A DNA stretch of 64,000 nucleotides from Ampullaceana balthica (Eukaryota > Mollusca > Gastropoda > Lymnaeidae). Positions within the stretch are counted from its first letter, which is position 1, and each line of letters opens with the position of its first letter. Location of the stretch: positions 1,107,921-1,171,920 of the forward strand of contig CALYLW010000138.1 of NCBI GenBank assembly GCA_944989445.1. The letters run 5' to 3'. Below are positions 37,501 through 51,200 of the stretch, piece by piece. The translations under genes were made by a program, and so were the position numbers. The notes under the pieces were generated by a model. That model saw only the letters and a list, made by a program, of their open reading frames with translations. It did not search any database and had not been told where the DNA came from.

Positions 37501-40500
37501 TTATTACTTTTCTTGTATTTTAACGTTTATTATTAATTTATTATATTATTAATTTGTTAAAATTGAATATAAGCATTAAAATATAAAATGCGAAAAAAGT
37601 TAAAAGTTAGGCAATCCATCACTGAGTACCGGCACCTATTTTTAAAAAAAAAGCACTGTATATAAATATATATATATTTATATTCGTATATTTACCGTGC
37701 AATAATTATTCAAATTTAAAGAGTATACAAAATAAATCATCATTCAGCAGATTAAATTGTTATACCTCAGGACTCTAGCCAGATTTTTTCTTATGGACTC
37801 CCCCATCGTTATGTCAGTTAGTTGATCTGCTAGCTTGAGAGCTCTATTTAAGAAAACATTTATAATAGTAATTTATTACACCTGAGAATAGCTTAAAATA
37901 TAAAATGTTAAATAATCCTTACAAAATCCTAAAGTCATTTAATAGAAAGCTCATTTTTAAATAACATATATACATAGTGCAATTTTTATAAGTACATGTA
38001 ATCATGTAATATAAAATACTCTTTAAAATAATTTTAATGACATCAAAAACTACTGCTTAATGCATTAAAATTGCTCCTTTACTTTCCTAAAACATTTAAT
38101 CTTTAATCTTACTTCATCAGTGCAGTCCTAGCGGATTTGAGGAGTTTGGCATGCTCAAATAACAGACCTTGCATATTGTATGCCACAGGATCAGTCTTTA
38201 CTCTGCCTTAAACATGAAATCTGGGTTACAGTTTTGATAATTTAATCATTCATTATTTAATAATTTTTTGAAGTTTGTTCTTTGCTATAAGTATTTTTTT
38301 AAATTAATAATCTTTTAAAATCCTTTATTTAATTGTAGGAATTTTAAAAGAAAAAATCTCTGTTCGCACCCAGAATGACAAAGCCAGAAATTGAAATATC
38401 AAGTAGTTGTGTATTCTTACAAGTATATCTGGAAAGGGCATCAAGTGCTGCTGGAACTGCAGCCATCTGCTGTATGCAGTACTGGTAAAATTCAGTGTTT
38501 CTCTTGCTAGAATCACTCAAGACACTCAACACCCAATGTCCATAGCCAAGAGCACTCTCCAGCTAGTTAATATAAATTGTAAACATTTTTTTATCATGCA
38601 TGAAATACAATCAACCCTAAGGGAAATAAATCAAATATTCTTATTAAATAGAAAAGTATTACATTTAAACATTGGTAAAAGACGTTAAACTGATAAAAGT
38701 TGTAAGGCTATGACGGCTAATGGTAAGGGGTAAATTAAATCATGTATTGCTAGACAGATTCCTTTAGAACAGATCCTATATGAACTATTAGCTAGATTGC
38801 ATAAAATGTGGTGTGTTTAGAAAGGACATACGTGAAATCCCAACTCTGTTGTGTGACGGAATAAGTCCATAGCCTCTTCAGAGCCAACAATCTCTGCTAT
38901 CATAGCCTAAATATTCAGAAATGAAACATTAATTTTGCAAAAATTAATTTTAATTCTAAATCTTAAGTTATCTACACTGCTATATTTGTTATAAGTTATA
39001 CAAATGATTAACAATGTTAAAGCTTCTTTCTTCATCTTCAAGTTTTTTGTTTTTTTTATTTCTGGTCCTGATGTCACTAAATAGTTGATGGAAAACTATT
39101 GCTCATAAATAATATATTAAGTCATAAAGCATTAAAAAGTTTGTTATTACTAATTTTACCTGGCCAATCCAAGAAGCTATGTAAGTTGGGTCAACACTCT
39201 GTGCAGTTTTAAAAGCATTATGGGCCAGCTGTCAGTAAATAAATGTATAAATTGTTGGAAGAATGAGTGAATCAGAAACTGTCAAATTTATGTTCAAGAG
39301 TTGTTTATTTGTAACTTAATAACCTACATGTGGAAGAAAATCAGTAGCCCCGAGCCTAGTGCTCTTTATGGGTCTTCCCTCTCAGCTATCTGGCCCCCAA
39401 GGGGACGTAGCAGCTGAGAAAAAAACCCCCGGAGCGGTCGCTTCTGAAGCGGCCACCTGGGCACCCAGGACAGAGAGTCGAAAATGCCTCCCACTAAATT
39501 GACCTCACAAGGAGGGTTGGAATTCCCTACTACAACACGCTAACACTTTCGCGCCACCCCGGATCATGAATGACCTACCTAGGGTATAACCCCCACTGGA
39601 AGGTTTCCTCAGTTTATTTGTAACTAAAGGAAACAATTATATATAGTGTTTAAATAAATTTAGAAAATTACTATTCATGGGGTAATTCATTGTTAAGAAT
39701 GATTGTATCAATAAATCATAAATCTATGATCACCCCCCCCCCAAACCTATGCACATCTCATTAGTTCAATTTGCCATCTTGATTTGTTGTACCTATCATC
39801 TCTTTAAAACAAAATAACAATTGCCTCCCCCTTAATAAATCAACCTATTTTCCCAGAAGTCAGAGGGTCATGAAAGAAGCTCACTGTGTCTCAGCTTTTT
39901 TTTCCCCACTCAGTATAGTTAACACAAAAAAAACCCAAGGAGATGGGGTGATGAGATTTTGACAACAAAGGAAACAATTTTGATAACATAATTTTGGATA
40001 TACAGCGTATAAAGTTGTGATTTTAAATCAAAATTACCTCAATTTCACCGTTACGTAAGTAAAAAGCTCCCAGATTGGTCCAAGCCGTAACATTCTATAA
40101 ATAATACATTCAGCTTTAGTCAAGTGTAATGAAATGATTTGTAGAACTTCAACAAGCATCAAATACCTGTTCTAATTAAATATTTTGTGTAAAGGTAAAT
40201 AGTAGAATATGTAATTATATTTACAAATAATAAATAGTATCTCCAGTCTCTAATACTTATTGATTTCAACTTATTACAGGAGTATTGTTTTTGGGCCCTT
40301 AACAAACAGAAGAAGTAGACAGTAGATTAATGTGTGGGGGGGGGGAAAACTAGAAACTTACACTTGCTTCACACTCAACGGACTTAATAAAGCAATGTTG
40401 TGCTAAAGCTGGCTTGAAATTGGCTGATGAAAAAATAAAAATGTTATAGATATAATGAAATTTCTAAAATGACAAGCCTTAAATTCATAAGAATTTCTTA

Positions 40501-42291
40501 TTTTCATTGTAATTAACCTCAGAAAAAATAAAGGGTAACAATAGAGTTAATGAGAGCTTGCATTATTTGAAAAAACTTTATAAATTTTTATAAATGAAAT
40601 GGCTTAATGAAATGAAACATTTATAACCGTATATTACTTTACATGATCACATATAAACCGACCATTAAAAATTGATAGTATAATATTGATTTTTACCAAA
40701 ACTTCCATATTAGCAAGCCTATGTCTTAGCCCTGCTGTGCGCATAAAAAAACTTGCAACTGCGTCAGAGTATAACTTACAGTAAGGCATGAAAACATTTA
40801 CTAAAGAAACTTCAATGTAGCATACAGTATATGTAAAGCCTTCATCTGACACATCACAGCTCTTGTCTTAAAGCTATTCTTATTAGCCTTGTGAGTAAAT
40901 TTGCAAATATATCTAAACAAAAAAACATGACTCTATCAGAGAATATGAAAATGGCTGCACCCATGTTTGTTGCAAAATTTCAGAATAGGCCTGTGTCTTC
41001 TTTTTTCATTTTATGTACAGTTAAATTAATGATTAAATATTGGTGACGATGAAATCCACAGAAAAGAAGTCCCAGGTATTTATGTGCAATGTGCCAACCT
41101 CCAGATTTCATATATATTTTTTAGTGTTTTAATTCTGCGCATATGTGAGTATGTACAGATTCTAGTTGAATTCTTCAGTTAATTTCAGCAATTAATAGTC
41201 CCATAACATTACTTTGATTTCTGCCAAATAACTTTTGATGTAAAAATGTTGAGTATTTAACATATTTTGGTGTAAAATATAAGAAAATACTTTATTACTA
41301 TGTGAATAAATTTCTAGTTTAACTAACCACTGCAGCAAGCAATGACACCAAGTACATTCCAGTGTCTCCAGTCCTTAGGTTCAAGGATAATAGATTTTTT
41401 CACAGCTTGAGTTGCTTGTGATAAAAGTGCTAGGTTGTCATGACTTGTGTCATCACTTAAACTAATCAGGCTCTGGTTGTAAAGGATGACACTCAGATCA
41501 TGCCATAGTGAACCACTGTCTGGAAAAAGTTTCAAAGCTTGACTGTAACAGCTGAAATTTAAAAATATATAATTTTCTTTTAATAATTTTAAAATTAATG
41601 GACATCTAAGATAACAACAACACACAAAATGTCCATGATTAATCAAATTTACACTTAAGAATGCTGATTTTTTCATTCAAATAAACTTTTTTTTAAATAA
41701 TTTTTTTTTAAATTCATAATTATTTTATCAATCATAATCAAATGGTAAGAAAATGTCATTTATAAGACAGGTAATCATAACTAAAGTTTGTTGCTGTCAT
41801 ACTACTTCAATAGTTAAACATTTTTTAAAATTGTCTTGACATCTTCCCCAAGGTTAACTACCACTTTAGACAAAAAGTCAATACTATAAGTATTTATACA
41901 TAGCTGGGAAATTAAAAAATATTTTATTATGGTTTTGTGATGTTACTGTTTATATTATTTTTAACAAAAGTTGTTTTTTTTAAAATGAAGACAGTAAATT
42001 CTCTGTTTTTGTATTAAGTAAAATAATTATACCACATAATAGCTATTCATACAAATGAACTTTCATAAAGTTAACCTTTTGAAATTTATTACTGCTACAA
42101 TCAAAATGAAGAGAAAGAGAAAATATCTGAAAATAAATGTGGAGCTTGAGAAAATATCTGAAGATGTGTAAACAGAAAATATTTGAGACTGTTCCTACCT
42201 AGCTCCAATCTTCAGCAACTCCAGCTTGCTGATTTCCTTTAATCCTTTGTCTTGTGAGTCATGTGATTTTCCTAATAGCTTTCCAGGTACA
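25515..42291 (-). CDS. SKIC3: SKIC3, C-terminal half: exons 23-44
   Basis: Continuation of the gene above. Exons 23-44: 42291-42199, 41551-41328, 40423-40362, 40094-40038, 39228-39160, 38906-38832, 38562-38421, 38206-38113, 37843-37766, 37069-36942, 36038-35915, 35213-35039, 34780-34604, 33583-33478, 31550-31422, 31177-31059, 29429-29322, 28281-28193, 27826-27781, 27604-27477, 26056-25915, 25592-25515 (stop TAA 25517-25515). Exon 24 gives [20 protein letters not shown] and [17 protein letters not shown], which is the TPR-like region preceding [16 protein letters not shown]. Exons 34-36 give the helical block with [18 protein letters not shown] and [15 protein letters not shown]. Exon 44 supplies the conserved C-terminal tail. 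The exon 42 acceptor (TTATAAAG) is pyrimidine-poor, but the reading frame supports it. Confidence 0.93.
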
Positions 42292-45200
42292 CTGATGTTA
42301 CAAAAATACTTTTAAATTCATAAAATTTAATTCATATAAACCAATGTTTATCAGTTGACACATATTTTATTAAAATTAAGACTATGGGCTACCTTCAAAA
42401 TCTTTACTAAGATAATATTGTTCATGGGATCCATGTAATGGATTCGAGATAAGCTGTTTGAGAGCTGCTGTTTTCAGCTAGTTTTCAACAGGTGTGTGTC
42501 ATGAGATAAGCTGGGTGGACCTCAGGGGCGGATTAAGATTGCACGGGGCCCCTGGCTGCAATCCCACCTGAGGCCTGGTCCAGCCACCTTTATTATACAA
42601 TATAATAATTTTGGGGCTCTTAAATCATTGGGGGCCTCTGGCTTTAGCCAAATCAGCACTCCCCTTAATCCGCCATAGGTGGAGCTCATAACTTTTAAGT
42701 CTTTGTGATAATGCTGGTACAAGTAATTAAAATAATTTCCCCATATATATTTTTCTCCTAAAGAAAAAAAAAGTCTAACTGTCCACTAGTTTTACCGAGG
42801 CATTTGCAATGTCTTTTACATTGGCCCACTTCAGCAATTTTGTCGGAATAATTTTCATGAGTATGCGGCAGGAATTTAATAACGAAAGATAGTGTGCCAC
42901 GCAGGGCCGGATTAAGCCATCTTGGTGCCCTGAGGCACAACCCCACATGGGTGCCCCCTCCTGACCGGATCCCCCACTGACCGCTGGTATTTTCAATATT
43001 AAGCAAACCAACTAACAAACAAAACAGTTGTTAACACACAGGGGCATCAAAAGGGATTGCGGGAGGTGCGGACTGCAGCGGGTGACACCAAAGGGTAAAA
43101 TTCTGTATGCATGTTATTTGGCATTGGCATACTCGGAGGAGGTCTATGGATTAAGTTGTGAGGGGATGACACCATGACCTTCCGAACTGGATGACACCCA
43201 CCCTAGTATCACTGAAATAAAACCTACGATAAGTTATTTCTGTATTAAAATTAATATTTAATAAGTTTGTAATAATAGAGACAAACACACTGCAACTTTT
43301 TTAATAGATGAGAAAGTCAGAGAAAGCAAACCTTTACATTTTAAAGGTCTTTATTCTAGATTTACATCTAGCAAAGTACATCATCAAAGTTAATTTTGCG
43401 CAAAATGTCTTTCTCAATCATCAGCAAAGATAAGGAATCAAGCCTTTCTTATTTCATTATTGATCTACTTGGATTTTTTGTACGTTTTAACTGAGAAAAA
43501 GACTCTCATTTAAAATGTTCATAAATATTAATGTTAAAAATATGCGCATTTCTACATTGGAAAAGCAAACTGGATGTTGTCTCTATTACTTTGTATAATT
43601 CTGCATGACTCAACGTGTTTTTTTCTGATTTTGATGCACGAAACTTGTAGCGAATATATTAGTGTAACTTTTGTAGTTCAGTATATAAATTATTGTTCAG
43701 ATCTTCAGGATAAGCATTTATTAGTCCTATGTAATACTGAGATGTTTATGGTACATCGACCAAACAAGAAAATCAAACTACTATATCATTATATACCTAT
43801 CCTCATCTACCCATCTCTGTCTCCAGTTTGTCAACAATGGCGTAAAAAGCAAATATACAAAATTTATCTCTGGCTTTCAGAGATACCTCAGGGGCATCAC
43901 CATCAATGACCACTGTCTTTCATGCAAGTGATCTGCTAGTGAAGAATACAAATCAGCACACGTTTTCAAGTTCACGTGCTCATTTTGTAGAGCTTGACTG
44001 AATCTGTGAAAATGTAACACTTCTTCCCAAAAGACAAGCGTGAGAGCAAATTCTAATTATCTTCTTTGCAATTTTTGTCTGCTTCTCTTCTGTTGTCCCC
44101 TTTCTGTGACATATCTTATTGTAAACACTCTAATGCTTCTATAATCTGAGGATGAGACTTTAGAATAGCTTTAGTTCCAACAGCATGTGCTTCCCATCTG
44201 ATATCGGAAAGAGAGTTTACCAGCGTTCAATCCACAAAGCATCCTTTCAGAATCTTCCATCTGTTGGTTGAAGCTGAGAAAAAAGTATCGATCAGTTGCA
44301 CTGTATGGAAGAAGTTTACTGCCTCTAAACAAGAGTCAACGGCACTTCTGCCTACCACATTTAGTGAATGGGTAGCACAGAGTATGTAGATAGAAAACTA
44401 ATTTTTCTCTATAATTTTGTTCTGCCTTCCCTTGTAATGCCAAGACATATTAGCTGCGTTATCCGGGACTGACCTCTGCATTTCGCAAAATCAATATTGC
44501 AAACTTCACGTAACTACTGCAACTCTTGCTTAGCCATACCTTCACCGGTGTGACTTTGCAGCTCCAAGAAAGCCAAAAAAGCGCTCAATTGGCTCTCCAT
44601 CTACAACATATCGAAGAACAACGCTTAACTGATCTATAAGTGAAATATCGGGCATTGACCAGCTGAAATAACCGGAAGCCTTTACTTCATCTATAATTAC
44701 TTGATGGACTTTTGAGACATAATTTTAATCAGTTCTTCACATATAGTTTGGGATACATAAGAAGGATTTTCTTTTCCAGAATTTCCTTATTTCTCAATGT
44801 GTGATGCTAAAATGGTTCAAACTGACTGACCAACTCCAGCAACCATTGAAAATTCAATTTTGTAAAGATCCAAATTTTTAATGTGTCCCTTTAAAAGTAA
44901 TTTCAGGGGTGAATTAAGATTGCACGGGGCCCCTGGCCGCAATTCCACCTGGGGCCCTGTCCAGCCACTTTATTATACAATTTAATAAGTTTGAGGTCAC
45001 TTAATTTAGTCTTAAATCATTGGGGGCCCTTGGCTTTAGCCCAGTCAGCCTTCCATTTAATACGCCCCTGTACGATTTAATATTACATTTGCTATTTGCT
45101 AATGTCATGTCGATTATGGACAATATACAATTTTTTCTAGAGGACTTGTGGTGCCCCCCAAACTCTTGGTGCCCAAGGCACGTGCCTTGTTTGCCTATAG

Positions 45201-48200
45201 GTTAATCCAGGCCTGGTGCCATGAATAAAACAAAAGATTAACAACTACACACAATCAGACATTTTTTTTAAAGGTTATAAGTTATATTTAAACCTAAAAT
45301 GCTAAAAAGGTTATGAGACATTAAAAAATAAAAAATTTGTTTCTCAGTCTACCCATTATATAAATAAGATTGACAGAAAAATTAATATTTTACCTAAAAC
45401 AATCAGATGACAAGCAATGGGCAGCAGTGCAGGCATCTCCCAAGAGCTTCCATAGACAAGACATATCAGGCCTCTGAGACGCTGCCCTGTTTTATTTTTA
45501 TTTTTTTAATAGATCTGTAAATGATCTCAAATACACTTCTAAAAAAATTATTTACTTAGAAAAATACATCTTTTAAAAAGAATAGTTATATTCTAAAATA
45601 GTTATGAAATAAGATTTGCTTTCCAGAGTCATTTTCTTCAAATCAAATTCAATGTGTAGAAATCTATTTTAATTTTAAAAACATTTTAAACATTTTTTTA
45701 AACCTGGTGAGAAAAAGAATGGCTTCCTCAAAATTGTCCTGAGCCGGCCCATCCAGACAGTTGCTTAGGTTTTGCTTGCCAAGCTGGATTAAGCTCTCTG
45801 CAATACCTGTTTTCAATAAAAAGTTGGATTTCAAATAAATAATAATTAGGAATATTTAGCTATTCTGTGAACTTTCTATCATAAAATGTAATGCTTCTCT
45901 CATGCACATCACAAAGAAAACTAGGTGCGGTACTTCTAATTCTGTTTCGGAAATCATGTCAACTTATACAACTACACACACACAACGGTGTGAATAACTA
46001 AGCCCAAAATTTAATTTAATTTATATGCAATGAAACAATCCACTATTATTTACTTTACCTTTTAAGACAGGAACATAACTGGATGACTTCCCTATGATAA
46101 TCTTGTATTCTTCAATAGCCTCCTTCAGGGATCCTAAGGTGTACTTTATATTTGCTATCCTATGTAACAAAGTGTACGATGCAATCTGAGCTAAATAATT
46201 TTTTAATTTTTGAAAATAATATTGGAGTTTATTCATTTTTATACCATTTAAATTTAATGCTTGAATTAACAGCCTTTGTTTGTTTTTAAAGAAACTTTAA
46301 TTGATTCATGATATATAATTGCAGATTTTGAAAGAGTGTTTAAATTTATTAATGTTATTATCTCAGCTATTTAAACTATAAATAATTATTTTATACCTTT
46401 AAGATTTAATACAATAAATATACATAAAAAGTAGGGCTGTTATCGATTAATTTAATTTTAATCGTTAACTTTTGAAAAATTATCAATTAATTAATCGATA
46501 ATTTCGATTAAAACCAAAAATAGAAATTTATGACATCATTACACTGAACATTTCTCACGGACATTGAACATTAAGAATATTTTGAACTAAATTTCATGAC
46601 AATGTGTTGATACTTGATTTGTGCTGAAGGTGGTACGTCAGCGATGTATTTGATCCTTTAAAAGAGAATTGTTTATGGCAGTGAACACAGTAAACGTTTT
46701 CACCATCTTCGACTTTGCAATCCGCAGTTAGCTTAAAAACAACATATTTGCTCAACTTTCTAGTTATATGTTTAAATTTAACTGCGCTGATGCTGTCAGC
46801 ATAGGCCCGTTGGGCATTTGCCCGGGGGCCCACGAACATATGGGCCCATGGGAATATGTTTATTTATATATATTATATATATTCATTTTTTATTCCTGTG
46901 GGGGAAGGGCCCAACACTATTTCTTTGCTCGGGGGCCCAAAATGGTGTAAGGAGGGCTCTGGCTGTCAGCCATTTTTTAGTTGACGTCTGCCGGTCAACA
47001 TAAATTAATAAAATTAATTTTAATATTACGCTGGAGATGTTTGTACGTAAAAAAATAGATATAAATTATTATTAATTATTAATAATTTATTATTTATTAC
47101 TAAAAAATTTTTTAAATATTATAAATATTTTCTTAAATTTTAATCGAATTTTTATCGGTTAAAATTATTTTAATCGATATTTAATCGATAAAATTTTTAA
47201 CGATTAATCGAGAAATTAATTGATAATTTCCGCAGCCCTAATAAAAAGTAAATTTAAAAACAACATCCAATCAGACATACTTGTATAAACAGTACAAAGA
47301 GTTAGGATCCAGCTGAAAATTCAAGATAAATAAACAAAAAACTTGTTTTTAAAAAAATTTGAGGAACTAAAAACGAAGATTTTTAAATTGTAAACTGGAT
47401 TTAATAATAATAATAAATTGATAAATTATATATATTTGTATCTTGGCTAATTCGTACAATTCCGACCGTGACGTCATAGCGACGATACCGGTTGCTGGCC
47501 GAGAGTTGCTTCCCTTGAATAATGTTTGTTTTCCTGTTTTAAAAATCGGGGGAGGGGTCTAAGGGGAGGGGGAACGCCTCCCCTTATATTTATTAGATAA
47601 GAATAATCAAATACGAAACTGCGGACATACCGAGTGATGCAATAAGCCAGCGAATTTGAAGGCTCTCTCTTTTTCGCTGCTTTGCCACCGTAGGGCAAGC
47701 ATCGCGTTGGAAATTTATTAGTGATTTGCTAAATGGAAGCTGATTTTAGTGTTTTACTAGTGATATTTCGGAAGAATATAACTCGAGAATTATTTATAAA
47801 TTTAGTGATAAAAGTGTATTTTTCGTGATTATCTTCCATTGCCCGGCCCATTTCATTTTCAGCATTTTCCCTCAGTTGGGACTATCGATCCGCCCGCCAT
47901 ATTTGTTCCTTGCATAGCAAGTTTGAATTTACCTGTATCTTTATTATGTACAATAAAAATAATGAATAAAAGAAAAGAAAAAAATATGTGAAATAAAGAA
48001 AATATAAAATATAATTACATATAACCATTTCTCAAAACCGGTGAGTCAAAAGAATTTTGTGAAATATTGTATATAAAAAATGTTCAATATGAGCATCATG
48101 CAACTATTATTTATAAAAATAAATTGATGTAATTGTGAGGTGAGCATATTTAATAACGCATATTTTAGGCAAATGAATAAAGCTATTGAAAACCTTTAAG

Positions 48201-51200
48201 CTCGAAATTACCTCAGAGGCTTTAGAAAATGCTTTCAATGAAGCCGTGAAGCTTCCACGTTGAAGATAAGCTTCTGCCAAACATTCCCAAACATGGCTGA
48301 AATTATTTAGAAAAACACCTCAATGAGTATTTAACAATATGAAGACTAAGGCCATTTCAATTTTTTTTTCAAGATTTAAAAGGATCTAATAAATATTGCA
48401 AATGAATATTTATAATTGTCTGAAATATACCAATGCAAGCTTGCTATAAAATTTAATTTTAAGATCTTAAACTACATTTAACAGTTTGTGTGGTGTTTTT
48501 TTTTAATGTAAAAAAAACAAACAAAAAAAACACAACCTTTCATTATAATGTAATTTTTATCTCTTTTCTTTGGTTTTATGTTTCAAAATTTAAATAGTCA
48601 ATAAAGAGTTATAGAAATATGATATTGATAAAATATTTTTAAAAAACTACAAATTTTATTCGAGATCATGCAATAAAAAAAACTTAATGAAATAATTTTC
48701 ATAATAATAATAAATAATCATAAAGTACATGAAAAACATTCAGTGCAGAATGAGAAAATTAATAGATGAAATGTGACATTATTAAATTCTCTGCTAAGCC
48801 TATAAATAATTTTTAAAGATTAATGTCAGAGAATACAAATTATATCACAGAGAACTAAAGGATCATACATTAATTGTAATAAATACTTACTTATCATCTG
48901 GGTCAGCTCTGAGGGCGGATTGTAGAGATGCTATTGCTGTGGTAGGGTCATTGTGCTTGATCTGGTGCAAGCCAAGTCTAAGCCAGGCCCACTTGACTCT
49001 AAGTATTTTAAAAGTTGATAAGTGTTTGAAAATTACATAATCAAAAGTTAAATCCTTCCCCACTTTCTAATTTGTATTGCAAAATGGTAAAACTGTTGAC
49101 TTTATAGACAGATCAACTGTATCCCAGAAAATTCATTGATACTGTTTGGTTCATCTTCATCATTACTATCTCCTTCAGTTTCATCAGCCAGCTTTTGGTA
49201 GCATGACATTCACACAGGCTATGTTTCCTTTAAGCTGCACGGCCATGCAGGTTTCTGACTGACTCCGCGCAGCAGATTAGATTTACCACACACTGAATTT
49301 TAGTGAGGATAATATAATATCAGTGTTTAAGGGTGTAAAAAAACAATGGATGCTGTGCAACTTTGAACACAAGTTTCTTATTTTGCACAGTGACTGACAA
49401 ATCTTAGAGGGAGCATTGTATATAGGCACACGTAGAGCTCCATCTCAACTTCTTTCTAGTACTTTAAAGACATAATTTACATTTCGATTTATTCTTGTCC
49501 AAGTGGTAAAAAATAAAAAAAATTATGTGAAAAACATTGTAGTGTTAAAAATCACTGTTGCAATAGTGAGATGCACAAATGTAGCAACAAATTTTAGGTA
49601 GTTTGGCCATAGCTTCTGCATTTGGTCAAGAGAGAAGTGAATTTAAGTAAAACAACAAAGACATTCTTGGAAGGAACACCTTAAATAAATAAAAACCACC
49701 ACTAGGATTAAAAGTTTCAACCTTAGCATTTATAGCTTGTTTGCACTAAACTGTCTATAGGAAAAATGGTAAAATACAAAATGTGAAAAATTACCATAAA
49801 AAAAATTATCAGTAACCAGCAAATATCAGATCAGTGAGAAATAGTTAAAATCTAGTTGGAATTAAGTTATTAATTACTTAGCTAGACACAATTTGTTAAG
49901 AATATAACAAAACGAATTTTATAAAATTTAATAGATAACTTACAATCCAGCAGCCGCTTGTGATGTAGCTAACTCCAGTATTTTGAGAGAATGCTCCTGG
50001 TAACACAGATGAATTTATTTAGATACTTTTATTATATATGTTATACTTATTAAGTAAAAGGCTCTAAAGTAGAAGATTTTAATACCAGTCTTTCTGACTT
50101 CCAAGTGATTTTTTTTGGGTATAACTTAGATATCACATGTTTAGTTACTACATAGTTAAATTTTAATATAATAAAAAAATTTGAACCAATAAAAAAAAAT
50201 AATATAATTTTTTCAGGCCACGATCATTTTTATAACATACCTCTTCTCCAAGTTCAACTAGAATGTCCACTAAGGCACAACCACCCTGATCAGATCCTGG
50301 GCTCAAATCATATGCTTTCTGAAAACATCTTTTTGCTTTGCTGAAGACAGTATTATTTATATACAGTTAACTATTCAAGAACTAAATATTTATTTTATAA
50401 TAAGACCAAAAAAAGTTTACGATATTCAGAATATTGTTTTATGGTTAAAATTTCAAAATCACTGGACTTGTAAATAAATTTTTTTTATTTAAAAATTTTC
50501 ATTTAAAAAAAAACGCCTGTTTAATGTGTATATAAAATAAGTTAACTAAATTAAGGAACTTACATTAAGTTTTGTTGAATGTCTTTGTAAAAATAACCCA
50601 AATATAGAAAACTTTCAAAATGGTTAGGATCAAGTTTTGCTGCCTGTAAAAGAGTTTCAAAACTTTTTTAAGATGTTCATTAAAATATTAAACATAATAT
50701 AAAAATAAAAGATAAATTGTAAAAATAGATAGCATTACAGTATTAGTTTCTTAACATTCTCCATTACATCAAAACAAAGCTATATACAATCATTCTTTTT
50801 AAAGTTCACCTTCAGCAGAGTTGTAAAGCATTTTTGGTGCACTTCTTCTATCTCCTTAGATTCTCTCAGTGCCCAAAACACTTGTCCTAATTTTAGTGTA
50901 GCTATAAAATCTGATGGGTCTTCTTTCAGCACATTTTCAAATCTGAATTATATACAATAGAAATGGTGTTTTATAATTACTAAACAAGAATCACAAATGA
51001 TATCCAAATACTTCAAATGTTTAATAACCAAAAAACCACAGAATATTTCAGTTTTTGAATTCATTGACAAATAGATTTTTAGACATTAAAAAGAGAATGC
51101 AAAATGAGATTTACTGAAAGCAAGGTCAAATCCTTATAACTTTAAAGAAAACGCTTACATTTTTAAAGCAGCACTGTAATCCTTTTTTTCAAACAATATT

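Larger units (their letters stand above)
42902..45215 (-). mobile_element. 2.3-kb hAT element with decayed transposase, SKIC3 intron 22
   Basis: Starts CAGGGCCGGATTAAG, ends GTTAATCCAGGCCTG; flanks GTGCCACG (42894-42901) and GTGCCATG (45216-45223) form an 8-bp duplication with one mismatch. Its size and internal transposase remnants mark it as derived from an autonomous hAT. A copy of the CAGGGGCGGATTAAG MITE sits inside at 44904-45070. Confidence 0.8.
46432..47240 (-). mobile_element. Internally deleted hAT element with transposase N-terminal part
   Basis: TAGGGCTG / CAGCCCTA ends and a perfect 8-bp duplication ATAAAAAG (46424-46431, 47241-47248). Subterminal ATTAATCG-rich inverted tracts. 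The minus strand keeps a BED zinc-finger remnant (see next entry). A small hAT MITE is nested at 46800-46961. In SKIC3 intron 19. Confidence 0.88.

Noticed and set aside
39345..39605. Possible structured RNA gene because of high GC in AT-rich intron
   Set aside because: The 17-bp flanking duplication shows it is a retrotransposed insertion.
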